Shown: piece after piece, positions 54,410-63,030 of the stretch | How the letters are laid out: each line of letters opens with the position of its first letter | Numbering within the stretch: the stretch's first letter is position 1 | From: CAZMGV01 sp964565925 | Lineage (GTDB): Bacteria; JAGRBM01; JAHCIT01 | Direction of reading: 5' to 3' | NCBI GenBank assembly: GCA_964565925.1 | Contig: CAZMGV010000020.1 | Location: 9,377-73,376 of the forward strand | DNA: 64,000 bases | Program-made: the position numbers and the translations under genes | The notes under the pieces: model-generated | What the model saw: only the letters and a program-made list of their open reading frames with translations | Told to the model about the DNA's origin: nothing | Database searches by the model: none

Positions 54410-55456
54410 GTGACCGGATCGAATATCCTGCTTTCCCCGCCCGTCCGCTGGCTCGCCCGCGCCGGACTGGCCGCCACCGGGTTGCGTCACTATCCGGTTT
54501 TTACAGTCCACCGGGTTGCGACGGGTCATAGTGCATCCCCAGCCGAAGCGTTTCTGGACCGCTGGACCGACCTCGATCTCGACACGCTGGAGCACCGGGC
54601 CGGAGAACTCGACCGCCGGTTCCGGCTGGTCACCTGCGGAGAGCTGGCGGCGGCCCTTTCCGAACCTCCAGAAGACGGGAAACCGCTGGCGGCGCTCACC
54701 TTCGACGACGGTTACGCCGAGTTCGCGACGCATGTCGCTCCGCTGCTCAAACGGCTCGGGATTCCCGCGACCCTTTTTGTTGTGACCTCGCATCTGGAAC
54801 GGGGCGAGTTGATCTGGCCGCTCAAGCTTCACTATCTGGCCACGCTCATCCAGGCGAAGAACGGCGGAATCTGGCCCGCCAACGTCATCGGCGAACTGCT
54901 CGACCGGCCGGGAGCGGGCGCCACCCCGCAGTCGTTTGCCGATCATCTGGAAAAGGAGGTGACCACGGTCCCGCCTGCGCAGATCGGCCAGCTGATCTCC
55001 CGCTGGTCGGACCGGCTCGGAATCGAACCCGCGCAGGTGAACGAACCCGGACTTCTGCTGCGCTGGGACGCTCTCCAAAAACTCTCGGACGACGGTTTCG
55101 AGATCGGTTCGCATAGCGTGAACCATCCGTGGATGGGCGCCGTCGATCCCGAGGCGCGGATGGCCGAGCTGGTGAGCTCCCGGGAAATCCTGGAATCCCG
55201 GCTCGGCCGGAAGGTCACCGGCTTCTGTATCCCGCGGGGGACGGCCCCCGATGTGCAAGCCTGCCCTCCGGAACTGCTCCACAAGGCCGGCTACTTGTAT
55301 GCCTGCACCTGCGTCCACGGCCTGAACGGCGCCGGGAGAAACCCCCTCGCGCTGCGCCGCACTCCGCTCAAGAACGAGTCCGACAACATGTTCGGGGCAC
55401 GCCTTGAGGGATTGATTGAACTGGCAGCGTCGCTCAGCCAAGGTACCGGCTTCTAA
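54410..55456 (+). CDS. Polysaccharide deacetylase (NodB-homology domain) family protein
   Basis: The 348-residue protein has NodB motif 1 'ALTFDDGYAEF' (catalytic Asp pair, about 98-108), 'GFEIGSHSVNHPWMG' (the HSxNHP metal-binding variant of motif 2), and later 'VTGFCIPRGTAPD'. Such enzymes remove N-acetyl groups from glycans or act on related substrates. It starts at GTG with GAGGA six bases before it and follows the cupredoxin gene by 9 bases; no clear signal peptide is present. Confidence 0.87.
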   Translation: MTGSNILLSPPVRWLARAGLAATGLRHYPVFTVHRVATGHSASPAEAFLDRWTDLDLDTLEHRAGELDRRFRLVTCGELAAALSEPPEDGKPLAALTFDDGYAEFATHVAPLLKRLGIPATLFVVTSHLERGELIWPLKLHYLATLIQAKNGGIWPANVIGELLDRPGAGATPQSFADHLEKEVTTVPPAQIGQLISRWSDRLGIEPAQVNEPGLLLRWDALQKLSDDGFEIGSHSVNHPWMGAVDPEARMAELVSSREILESRLGRKVTGFCIPRGTAPDVQACPPELLHKAGYLYACTCVHGLNGAGRNPLALRRTPLKNESDNMFGARLEGLIELAASLSQGTGF

Positions 55457-55495
55457 TTCAACGGTCCGCGCGGGAATTCCGGGGGAAGAAGCACT

Positions 55496-57349
55496 ATGCG
55501 GTTGCCGATCCGTTTCAAGGTCGCACTGTCGATCGTCATCATCTTTATCTCGCTCGTCACGTCGCTCGGATTTTTCGGCAGCCGCATGGCGGCGGGCCGG
55601 ATCCGCGACGAACTGAGTGCCCGCATCGAACGCGCCTTCCAGGCGTTCCGCCAGAGCCAGAAATCCCGTTTCCAGACCCTGAAAGCCGAAGCCAAGGGGG
55701 TCGTGAACACGATCCAGGTGGCCGCCGCCGTGAAACTCGGGGAACCGGAGACCGTCCGTTCCGCCACCGTCGACCTGTTTCCGAACATCTCCGCCGAATT
55801 CATGGCGATCGTCGGCGCCGACGGGCAGATGCTCGACGCGTGGATCAGCCACTACGAGGATTCGACCGTTGACGGCAAAACCGTCAGCCGGAAAGTCGTC
55901 GATCATTTCGACGACACCGACCAGCCCTCCATGGAGAAGCTGAGCGGCTCGCCCATGATCTCGGCCGTGCTGTCGGGCGAGCGGGAGTTCACCGAGAACA
56001 ACCTGTTCGTCGGCAGGCGGCTGTTCCAGGTGGTTGCCGCGCCGGTCGTGGGCGCGTCGCTCGAACCGCAGGACCCCTCGGCGCAGAAGAATATCTACGG
56101 CGCACTGGTGCTGGGCTACAGCCTCACCGACGCGCTGGCCCGCGACCTCGCCCGGACCACCGGCACCGACGTGGTGCTGCTGTCGGGGGACTCGGCGCTG
56201 GCGTCCAGTCTCGATCCGGAATCGGCCGCCGAAAAGCGGCTCATGCAGCAGGCCGCGAATCTTGAAGAACAGGGCGAGGTCCCCCTCGCGGATCCGGGAT
56301 CGGAGGCCGACTCCCTCGGCGTCACCGATCTGGCGACGACTCTCGTTTACGATCTCTTCTCCAAGGGCCGCTATCTCTACCGGACCGGACCCATCAAGTC
56401 GGTCACCGCCGAAGGCACCCTCGAGATCGGCAAGTCGGTGGTGCTCCAGTCGCTGGACGCCGCGTGGGTGAACTACTGGAAACTCGGCGCGCAGATGGTG
56501 GTGATCGCCGCCGCCGTCGCCGTGATCGGCATCTTCCTGCTGCTCGCGGGCGCCAAGATCGCCGTCACCGATCCGATCCGCGAACTGGCCGCCGGCACCG
56601 AACGGATCGCCGCCGGCGACTTCGAGACGAAGATCTCCGTCTCGAACCGCGACGAGCTGGGCGACCTGGCGCAGGCGTTCAACCACATGACCGACGGACT
56701 GCGCGAAAAGTTCACCATGCAGAAGTTCGTCAGCTCCGCCACGCTGAACGCCGTCCGCGAGGCCACGGGCAGCGGCCGCGCAGCCGGTGTCGACCGCGCC
56801 GGAAAGCGCGTGCCGGTGACGGTGTTCTTCTCCGACATCCGCGGGTTCACGAGCTTCAGCGAGAAAGTCTCCCCCGAGCGGGTCATCGCCATGCTGAACC
56901 GCTACCTGCAGCGGCAGGCCGAGATCATCGCCAGCCACGGCGGCGACGTGGACAAGTTCGTGGGCGACGAGGTGATGGCGGTGTTCAAGGGACAGGACAA
57001 GGAGATCCGCAGCGTGCGGTGCGCCGTCGAGATCCAGCGCGAGATGATCAAGATCAACCGCGACGACCCCGGCGCCGAGGGACTCGCCATCGGCATCGGC
57101 CTCAACTCCGGTGAAGTGGTCGAAGGCGCCATGGGTTCCCGCGACCGGATGGACTTCACGATACTCGGCTCCAACGTGAATCTGGGCGCGCGCCTGTGCT
57201 CCAAGGCCGGACCGGGAGAAATACTCCTGTCGGCCTCCACCTACCAGCCGATCTCCGGAACGCTCGGCCCCATCGACACCGTCGGCCTCACGCTCAAGGG
57301 TATCGAGGGCGAGGTGACGGTCTACAAGTTGATGGGAACGGGGGCCTGA
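55496..57349 (+). CDS. Membrane adenylate cyclase (class III) with periplasmic sensor and HAMP
   Basis: The 617-residue protein has an N-terminal helix (8-28) and a large periplasmic double-Cache-like sensor domain (about 30-330). A second helix ('MVVIAAAVAVIGIFLLLAGAKIAV') and a HAMP linker ('DPIRELAAGTERIAAGDFETKISVS') follow, and then a class III cyclase domain (about 435-600). Metal-binding Asp residues sit in 'VFFSDIRGFTSFSE' and 'FVGDEVMAVF'. The Lys of 'GGDVDKFVGDE' and Thr of 'DFTILGSNVNLGARL' are the adenine-selecting pair, pointing to cAMP. It follows the deacetylase by 39 bases. Confidence 0.92.
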   Translation: MRLPIRFKVALSIVIIFISLVTSLGFFGSRMAAGRIRDELSARIERAFQAFRQSQKSRFQTLKAEAKGVVNTIQVAAAVKLGEPETVRSATVDLFPNISAEFMAIVGADGQMLDAWISHYEDSTVDGKTVSRKVVDHFDDTDQPSMEKLSGSPMISAVLSGEREFTENNLFVGRRLFQVVAAPVVGASLEPQDPSAQKNIYGALVLGYSLTDALARDLARTTGTDVVLLSGDSALASSLDPESAAEKRLMQQAANLEEQGEVPLADPGSEADSLGVTDLATTLVYDLFSKGRYLYRTGPIKSVTAEGTLEIGKSVVLQSLDAAWVNYWKLGAQMVVIAAAVAVIGIFLLLAGAKIAVTDPIRELAAGTERIAAGDFETKISVSNRDELGDLAQAFNHMTDGLREKFTMQKFVSSATLNAVREATGSGRAAGVDRAGKRVPVTVFFSDIRGFTSFSEKVSPERVIAMLNRYLQRQAEIIASHGGDVDKFVGDEVMAVFKGQDKEIRSVRCAVEIQREMIKINRDDPGAEGLAIGIGLNSGEVVEGAMGSRDRMDFTILGSNVNLGARLCSKAGPGEILLSASTYQPISGTLGPIDTVGLTLKGIEGEVTVYKLMGTGA

Positions 57350-57355
57350 AACGAA

Positions 57356-57389
57356 GCGGGCGACCCAGCGGCCGCCCGTTCCGTTTGAG
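57356..57389. terminator. Hairpin between the cyclase and the convergent Lys-rich gene
   Basis: CGGGCG and CGCCCG form a 6-bp stem with a 10-base loop, followed by TTCCGTTT. It lies eight bases after the cyclase stop and 14 bases before the end of the opposite gene, a weak but well-placed terminator. Confidence 0.45.
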
Positions 57390-57402
57390 GCGCGGGAAGG
57401 AA

Positions 57403-57768
57403 TCAGTCCTTCTTGGGCGCTTCCGCCTTCTCCGTCTTCACGGCTTTCTTCGCGGACTTGGCTTCCTTCTTGGCGGGCTTCTCCGCCTCGCCGTTGGCCG
57501 CGGCCTCGGCCTTGTCGCCGGTCTTGTCGATCGCCGCGTCGGTTTCGGTTTTCAGTTCCTTGTTGATCGACTTGCTCAGGTTGCTCTTGCCGCCCGTGGT
57601 CTTGTCGATCGCCTTGTCGGTCTTCTGCTTGACCTCGCCTTCGGCTTCCTTGCGGATCGCCTTGTTGGTGCGCTTCTTGAAATCGCCCAGCGAATCGGCG
57701 CGGACGGTGCCCGCCGCCAGCAGCCCGCCTGCCATCACTAACGCCGCCAGATAAGTCGTCTTCTTCAT
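57403..57768 (-). CDS. Small secreted lysine-rich protein, function unknown
   Basis: The 121-residue protein has a Sec signal peptide (cleavage near 'VRA-DS'). The mature chain has loosely repeated 'KAIDKTTGGKSN / AAIDKTGDKAEAA' segments and a strongly basic Lys/Ala/Glu tail like histone H1-type proteins ('KKEAKSAKKAVKTEKAEAPKKD'). It contains no cysteine and no recognised domain. GGAG stands before the ATG at 57768. Export of such a basic, low-complexity chain suggests envelope or extracellular polyanion binding, but this is only inference. Confidence 0.65.
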   Translation of the reverse strand: MKKTTYLAALVMAGGLLAAGTVRADSLGDFKKRTNKAIRKEAEGEVKQKTDKAIDKTTGGKSNLSKSINKELKTETDAAIDKTGDKAEAAANGEAEKPAKKEAKSAKKAVKTEKAEAPKKD

Positions 57769-57952
57769 GTTTCCCTGTCTCCTTGGGTGAAAGTCGGGGC
57801 CGATTGTGCCGCAGGGAAACACCGAGTTCAAACGGATTCATCCGGTACGCCGCGTCACGCCGCCGCGCCGGGACAGCGCCGCGGATTCCGATTGTATCCC
57901 CGCCCGGCCACCGGTAACCTTCAAGAAGAATACCGATACCGGAAAGGGCACC

Positions 57953-59374
57953 ATGCACGCACGTCCGCGAACCCTGGGTGAACTGAAGGCTTCCGAATAC
58001 CCCGCACTCTCCGTCCGGGACGAGATGCGCAAGAACCTGATCCGCAAGCTCAAGGCCGGCGAACAGATCTTCCCCTGGCTGCTCGGGTTCGAGAACACGG
58101 TCGTCCCGCAGCTTATCAACGCCATTCTGGCCGGGCACGACATCATCCTGCTGGGCGAGCGCGGCCAGGCAAAATCGCGGATCCTGCGCGCCCTGCCGAC
58201 GCTCCTCGACGACGAGATTCCGGTCGTGAAAGGGAGCGAGGTGAACGACTCGCCGTTCGCGCCCATTTCGTACGAGGCCCGCGAGCGCGTCCAGAAAGAC
58301 GGCGACAAGACGGAACTCGACTGGGTCGGCCGCGACCACCGCTACGGCGAGAAGCTCGCGACCCCGGACGTCTCCACCGCCGATCTCATCGGCGAGATCG
58401 ACCCGGTAAAAGTCGCCGAAGGGCGCTACCTGGCGGATGAGCGGACCATCCACTACGGCCTCATCCCGCGGACCAACCGCGGCATCTTCGCCATCAACGA
58501 GCTGCCCGACCTGCCGGAGAAGGTGCAGGTGGCGCTGTTCAACGTACTCGAGGAGCGCGACATCCAGATCAAGGGCTACCGGATCCGGCTGCCGCTGGAC
58601 ATCATCGTCGTGGCGACGGCAAACCCCGAGGACTACACGAACCGCGGCCGCATCATCACGCCGCTCAAGGACCGCTACGAGGCGCTCGTCCGCACGCACT
58701 ACCCGATGGAGCGCTCGATCGAATCGTCCATCGTCGAGAACGAGCAGGTGCGCCCGCCGTTCGGCGCGGTGAAGGTCGCCGTGCCCCGCTACATGCGCGA
58801 CATCGTCACCGAGTTCAGCCGCCAGGCCCGCCAGCACCCGCACGTGGACCAGCGTTCGGGCGTCAGCGTGCGGCTGAGCATCGCCAACTACGAGACGATG
58901 ATCGCCTCCGCCGAAAAACGGGCGCTGCTGCTGCGCGAAGACCTCGCCGTGCCCCGGATCTCCGACCTCGACAGCCTCGCGTCGTCGACGCTTGGCAAGC
59001 TCGAGCTCGAGTACAAGGGCGAGGACAGCAACCCGCAGGAGATCCTCGGCAAGATCATGGACAAGGCCATCCACCAGGTGTTCGGCGAGTGGTTCGAGCT
59101 CGACCAGCTCCAGGAAGTGATCCAGTCGTTCAAGCAGGGCTGGGGCGTCGAGGTGAGCGACTCCATGTCGTCGGCCGACTACGTGCAGGGCCAGGACGAG
59201 ATCAAGGGCCTGCGCGCGGCGGTGGAGAAGATCGCCGGAATGACCGGCGACAAATCCGCCGGCGCTCCCGCGCCCGCCGAGATCGCCGCCGCCGTCGAGT
59301 TCATCTTCGAAGGGCTGCACCTGAACGGCAAGCTCAACAAGGAGTCGACCGGCAAAGGCACGGTCTACAAGTAA
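57953..59374 (+). CDS. MoxR/magnesium chelatase-like AAA+ ATPase
   Basis: The 473-residue AAA+ protein has Walker A 'LGERGQAKSR' (about 63-72), a Walker B position reading 'GIFAINELPDL' (Asn-Glu instead of Asp-Glu) and sensor 1 'VVATANPEDYTN', an arrangement of the ChlI/MoxR group. It contains a long C-terminal helical region. It pairs with the VWA-domain gene six bases downstream; MoxR-VWA partners act as chaperone-like complexes that insert metals or mature other proteins. ATG 57953 starts the conserved region; frames upstream are weakly coding. Confidence 0.87.
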   Translation: MHARPRTLGELKASEYPALSVRDEMRKNLIRKLKAGEQIFPWLLGFENTVVPQLINAILAGHDIILLGERGQAKSRILRALPTLLDDEIPVVKGSEVNDSPFAPISYEARERVQKDGDKTELDWVGRDHRYGEKLATPDVSTADLIGEIDPVKVAEGRYLADERTIHYGLIPRTNRGIFAINELPDLPEKVQVALFNVLEERDIQIKGYRIRLPLDIIVVATANPEDYTNRGRIITPLKDRYEALVRTHYPMERSIESSIVENEQVRPPFGAVKVAVPRYMRDIVTEFSRQARQHPHVDQRSGVSVRLSIANYETMIASAEKRALLLREDLAVPRISDLDSLASSTLGKLELEYKGEDSNPQEILGKIMDKAIHQVFGEWFELDQLQEVIQSFKQGWGVEVSDSMSSADYVQGQDEIKGLRAAVEKIAGMTGDKSAGAPAPAEIAAAVEFIFEGLHLNGKLNKESTGKGTVYK

Positions 59375-59380
59375 ACCGCC

Positions 59381-61036
59381 ATGGGCGCCCGCAAATTCCG
59401 CTACTCCCGCTGGGACGGATCGAAACCCGCTTTCGATCCGGAAACCTGGGGCGAAGACGATCCGGACGGCGAGTCCGGTTTTCCGCTGGACGACGCCTTC
59501 CAGGAGCTGACCGAAAACCTCATCTACGGATTCAACGTGGAGGAGGCGTTCGAGTGGATGATGCGCAACGGGTTCGATCTTCCCTCCCGTAACATGCGGG
59601 TCATGGGGCTCACGGACCTGATCCAGGAACTCCGGCGCCGGCGCGAGGAGATGTTCCAGCAGGGAAACCTCGAACATTCCCTCGACGACATCCGCCAGAA
59701 GCTGAACGACCTGCGGTCATTCGAGCTGCAGACCCTCTACCAGACACCCGGCCTCGACGAGCGCGACCGCCAGAGCCGCGAGTCGAAACTCGACCAGCTC
59801 CCGCAGGGGCTCGCCCGGGCGATCGAGGAGCTCGAGGGCTACGACTTCCTCGACGAGCGGGCGAAGGAGATCTACGACGAACTGCGCGAGCGGCTGGACG
59901 ACATCCGCGACCTCGAGAACTTCCGCAACCGCTACGACCGGATGTTCAACGGCGAGGAGAACCTCGACTTCAACGGCGCCGTCCAGATGATGCGGCAGTT
60001 CCAGCGCATGAACCAGCTGGAGCGCGCGCTGGAGAACGGCGACTTCCAGAAGATCTCGCCCGAAGACCTGAAGGAACTGCTGTCGAAGGAGGGCGCCGAG
60101 TCGTTCATGATCCTGCGCGACCTGCGCAGGCGCATGGAACAGGGCGGCCTCGTGAACGCCGACGGCAAGCCCGAGCTCACCCCCAAGGCGATCCGCAAGA
60201 TCGGTTCCCGCGCGCTGAAAGACATCTACGACGGCCTCTCGAAGGAAGGTCTCGGCGCCCACGAAACCCAGTTCCGCGGCCCCGGACGGCTGCTCCCCGA
60301 CTCGTCGAAGCCGTACCAGTTCGGCGACGCGTTCAACGTGGATCTGGGCAAGACGTTCCGCAACGCGCTGTCGAGCCAGGGCGCGCAGCTTCCGATCCGC
60401 ATCTCGCCGGACGACTTCGAAGTCCACGACATCGAGTTCACCACCGAGAACGCCACCGCCATGCTGATCGACATGAGCTGGTCCATGAGCTGGGAGGGCC
60501 GTTTCCCCGCTGCGAAAAAAGTCGCGCTGGCGCTCGCCCATCTGATCCGCACGAAGTTCCCCAAAGATAAATTTTACGCGGTCGGTTTCTACACCCGCGC
60601 CCGCGAGCTGAAAGTGAGCGACCTGCCGGAGATGATCTGGAACTCCGGCGACCCGTTCACGAATCTGCAGGAGGGGCTCTCGGTCGCCGACAAGCTGCTC
60701 ATGCGGCATAAAAATGCGAACAAGCAGATCATCCTTGTCACCGACGGACAGCCGACCGCTTATGTCTCCAAGGGCGAGCTGATGGTCGAGTGGCCGTGGG
60801 ACTTCGGCGGCATCAGCCCGAGGGCGTCATCGGAGACGCTCAAGGAAGTGGAAAAGGTCACCGCCCATAACATCCGCATCAACACCTTCATGCTGGACGA
60901 CTCGCCCGCACTGATGGGTTTCATTTCCAAGCTGTCGCGCATCAACAAGGGCCGCGCCTTCTACACCCGCCCCAACGCGCTGGGTAAGTACCTGCTCGTG
61001 GACTACCTGAAGGGCCGCAAGGAACGGGTGCGCTGA
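59381..61036 (+). CDS. VWA (von Willebrand factor A) domain protein, partner of the MoxR ATPase
   Basis: The 551-residue protein has a long, charged, mostly helical N-terminal part (about 60-310) and a C-terminal VWA domain (about 355-540). The metal-ion-dependent adhesion site is visible as 'DMSWSMS' (DxSxS), with later 'TDGQPT' supplying the Asp. It starts six bases after the ATPase stop, so both proteins are made together. MoxR/VWA or ChlI/ChlD-like pairs work as motor plus substrate-binding partner; the client is unknown. It ends one base from the convergent LOG-family gene. Confidence 0.88.
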   Translation: MGARKFRYSRWDGSKPAFDPETWGEDDPDGESGFPLDDAFQELTENLIYGFNVEEAFEWMMRNGFDLPSRNMRVMGLTDLIQELRRRREEMFQQGNLEHSLDDIRQKLNDLRSFELQTLYQTPGLDERDRQSRESKLDQLPQGLARAIEELEGYDFLDERAKEIYDELRERLDDIRDLENFRNRYDRMFNGEENLDFNGAVQMMRQFQRMNQLERALENGDFQKISPEDLKELLSKEGAESFMILRDLRRRMEQGGLVNADGKPELTPKAIRKIGSRALKDIYDGLSKEGLGAHETQFRGPGRLLPDSSKPYQFGDAFNVDLGKTFRNALSSQGAQLPIRISPDDFEVHDIEFTTENATAMLIDMSWSMSWEGRFPAAKKVALALAHLIRTKFPKDKFYAVGFYTRARELKVSDLPEMIWNSGDPFTNLQEGLSVADKLLMRHKNANKQIILVTDGQPTAYVSKGELMVEWPWDFGGISPRASSETLKEVEKVTAHNIRINTFMLDDSPALMGFISKLSRINKGRAFYTRPNALGKYLLVDYLKGRKERVR

Positions 61037-61037
61037 C

Positions 61038-61931
61038 CTACCCGTTCACCGCGTCCACCACCGGGTACAGCTCCGCGTAGCTCGCCATCTTGATCCGGGG
61101 CATCGACAATAATTTGTCGTCGGCGATGATAAGCGGCGGGAAGCCGTGCGGCATCCGGCGGTTCATGTCGGCGAGCTGCTTCTCCGAGACGTTTTCCTTC
61201 AGGTGGAACTCCACCCGGTTGTTGTGCTTGTCGTAGTAGATCCCCTCCAGCCGCCGGTAGAAGTTCTTCACGATCTCGACGCACTCCTGCGCCGTCCCGG
61301 CGATGCGGATCATCGAGACGTCTTTGGGGTGGATCACCTTGCGCTCCACCATCACCTTCATGTCTTCCCGGAAACCGTGCCAGATGGCGTCGTCCCCCAC
61401 CAGCACGATCGGGGCGAGCGGCATCTTGCCGGTCTGCATGAGGCAGGCGACCTCCCACAGTTCGTCGCGGGTTCCGAACCCCCCCTCTCCCAGGAAAAAC
61501 GCCTTCGACCGGTAGACCAGGAAATATTTGCGGATGAAGAAGTAGTGGAAGTCGACGGCGACCCCCAGGTACGGATTGAACGACTGCTCGAACGGGAGCG
61601 TGATGCCGCAGCCGATCGAGAAATGGGCCGGGTCCTCGTTCATCTCCCTGGCGGCCTCGTAGGCGCCCCGGTTGGCCGCCTCCATCACCCCGGCCGCCCC
61701 CCCGGTCACCACACCGTAGCCCGCCTTCGCCAGCTGGTGACCCAGCTGGCGGTTCAGTTCGTAGCTCGGGTGGCTGGTACCCAGCCGCGCCGAACCGAAA
61801 ACGGTCACGTAGTGGTATTTCTTGTACGCCTCCAGCGTCTCGCTGGCGAGCATGAACTCGGCAAGGAGCCGCGTGCCGCGCACGGCGTAGCCCTTGCCGA
61901 ATTCGATGTAGCGTTTCATGTGTTCGCGCAT
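61038..61931 (-). CDS. LOG-family (TIGR00730-like) Rossmann-fold protein
   Basis: The 297-residue protein has 'VTVFGSARLGTSHPSYELNRQLGHQLAKAGYGVVTGGAAGVMEAANRGAYEA' near the N-terminus and the active-site signature as 'LGEGGFGTRDELWE', a version of PGGxGTxxE with Pro replaced by Glu. Related proteins are cytokinin-activating phosphoribohydrolases (LOG) and nucleotide hydrolases such as PpnN. The substrate here is probably a nucleoside 5'-monophosphate; older 'lysine decarboxylase' labels are not supported. Confidence 0.85.
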   Translation of the reverse strand: MREHMKRYIEFGKGYAVRGTRLLAEFMLASETLEAYKKYHYVTVFGSARLGTSHPSYELNRQLGHQLAKAGYGVVTGGAAGVMEAANRGAYEAAREMNEDPAHFSIGCGITLPFEQSFNPYLGVAVDFHYFFIRKYFLVYRSKAFFLGEGGFGTRDELWEVACLMQTGKMPLAPIVLVGDDAIWHGFREDMKVMVERKVIHPKDVSMIRIAGTAQECVEIVKNFYRRLEGIYYDKHNNRVEFHLKENVSEKQLADMNRRMPHGFPPLIIADDKLLSMPRIKMASYAELYPVVDAVNG

Positions 61932-62019
61932 GGTGGAAAACTCCGTAACTACCGGAAATCGGTGCGGTTTGGGGCGGTGATTTGCGGTCTTTCCAGTATA
62001 GACGGTTTTAGACTCACCT

Positions 62020-62097
62020 GTGTCATGCCGAGCGCAGCCGAGGCATCTCCCGGGAGACCCCTCCGCTGCGCGCTACGCGCTCCGGTCGGGGTGACAC
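62020..62097. repeat. Short intergenic repeat element with GTGTCA/TGACAC ends
   Basis: The 78-base unit starts GTGTCATGCCGAGCG and ends GGTCGGGGTGACAC, so its ends are inverted repeats, and its inside is dense in short dyads (CCGGGAG, GCGCGC). The wording 'GTCATGCCGAGCG..GAGGCATCTC' is of the widespread family of intergenic 'GTCAT(T/G)CCGAGCG' elements found in many bacterial genomes. There is no coding capacity, so it is a REP/MITE-like element. Confidence 0.65.
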
Positions 62098-62122
62098 TGC
62101 CGGGGCACGCGAATACCGTCAC

Positions 62123-62150
62123 ACCCCCTCCCCCCCTCCCCCCTCCCTTC
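62123..62150. repeat. Polypyrimidine (C-rich) tract
   Basis: The run ACCCCCTCCCCCCCTCCCCCCTCCC has only C and T for over 25 bases. The minus strand thus carries four G-runs of three or more with single A spacers, a textbook G-quadruplex or triplex-forming motif, between the repeat element and the barrel gene. Confidence 0.6.
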
Positions 62151-62322
62151 CAGGCCCCCGGCCCGGGGCTCGTGAAGCCTTGTGAACAGGCCGGAAACCC
62201 CATTGGTTCCGGCCGGGAAGTCGGGGTATCCTGTTTCCTGAAAGAACTTTAAGAGACGTCTGCGGCCTGTTTCCGGGTAGTTCCCGCCAGAAACCGTCTG
62301 CAGGTGTCGCCGGAGATCGTGC

Positions 62323-63018
62323 GTGCCGCGTCTCACCATTCCTGTATGCACCTTCCTTCTGCTGCTGGCGGCGCTGGTCCGTCCGGCGGCGGCCGCCGAT
62401 TTTTCGTTCCTGAAGCCTTCGTCGCTGCTGGCCCCTAAAGACGGCGACCGCCCGGCCACGCTGGAACTGAAGACCACCGGCTCGGTGGAAAATCCCGAAG
62501 AACTTGTGTGGGGACCTGAAGGCGGCGAGACGGAAATCTCCCCGTCCTTCTCGTTCATGGGCGACGGCTACGACGTCGGCAACAGCGTCAACTTCGCCGG
62601 CAAGGTGTTCGCGGGCTACAACGTGACGCCGATCTTCCAGGCGGGCGCGTCGATCAGCTACTCCTACGTGAAGGGCCGCAACCCCTACAAGGATCCGATC
62701 CCCCCGGCCACCCCGCATCTCGATACGACCGGCCCCACGCGCACCTTCCTGTTCATGCCGACCGCGCGCGTACACTTCATCTTCGACAAGGAAGCGCGCT
62801 GGGACCCCTACATCCAGTTCGCTCTCGGCGGCGGGCGCATCCATCCGGCCGGCAAGGCCGGCGGCGCACTCGCCTTCGGACCGGGCGGAGGCCTGCGGGC
62901 CTATGTCGTGCCCAAGTGCGGCCTGGACCTCCAGTTCGAATACCTCTGGGTGAAGGCCCACGAGGACTACAACTCCGTCCGGTTCTACTTCGGCGGCGTG
63001 TTCCTGTTCGACCTGTAG
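62323..63018 (+). CDS. Putative outer-membrane beta-barrel protein
   Basis: The 231-residue protein has a signal peptide (cleavage near 'AAA-DF') and alternating amphipathic strands: 'NFAGKVFAGYNVTPIFQAGASISYSYVKG', 'PTARVHFIFD', 'PYIQFALGGG' and 'LDLQFEYLWVK'. It ends '..FYFGGVFLFDL' with the penultimate-hydrophobic/aromatic end typical of barrels of the OmpA/OprF-like eight-strand class. The GTG start at 62323 has GGAG seven bases upstream. Function unknown. Confidence 0.75.
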   Translation: MPRLTIPVCTFLLLLAALVRPAAAADFSFLKPSSLLAPKDGDRPATLELKTTGSVENPEELVWGPEGGETEISPSFSFMGDGYDVGNSVNFAGKVFAGYNVTPIFQAGASISYSYVKGRNPYKDPIPPATPHLDTTGPTRTFLFMPTARVHFIFDKEARWDPYIQFALGGGRIHPAGKAGGALAFGPGGGLRAYVVPKCGLDLQFEYLWVKAHEDYNSVRFYFGGVFLFDL

Positions 63019-63030
63019 GCCTCCCCCCCC

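Larger units (their letters stand above)
61932..62322. other. Intergenic region holding a short repeat and a C-rich tract
   Basis: No convincing gene lies in these 391 bases between two divergently transcribed genes. Besides the repeat at 62020-62097 and the pyrimidine tract at 62123-62150, it must contain the promoters of both flanking genes, but no clear -35/-10 pair is visible. Confidence 0.5.

Noticed and set aside
53555..59677. A 2040-codon open frame on the minus strand
   Set aside because: It runs antisense to four well-supported plus-strand genes (cupredoxin, deacetylase, cyclase, MoxR). Its Arg/His/Gly/Val-rich composition is typical of the shadow of high-GC genes, and no domain is recognisable.
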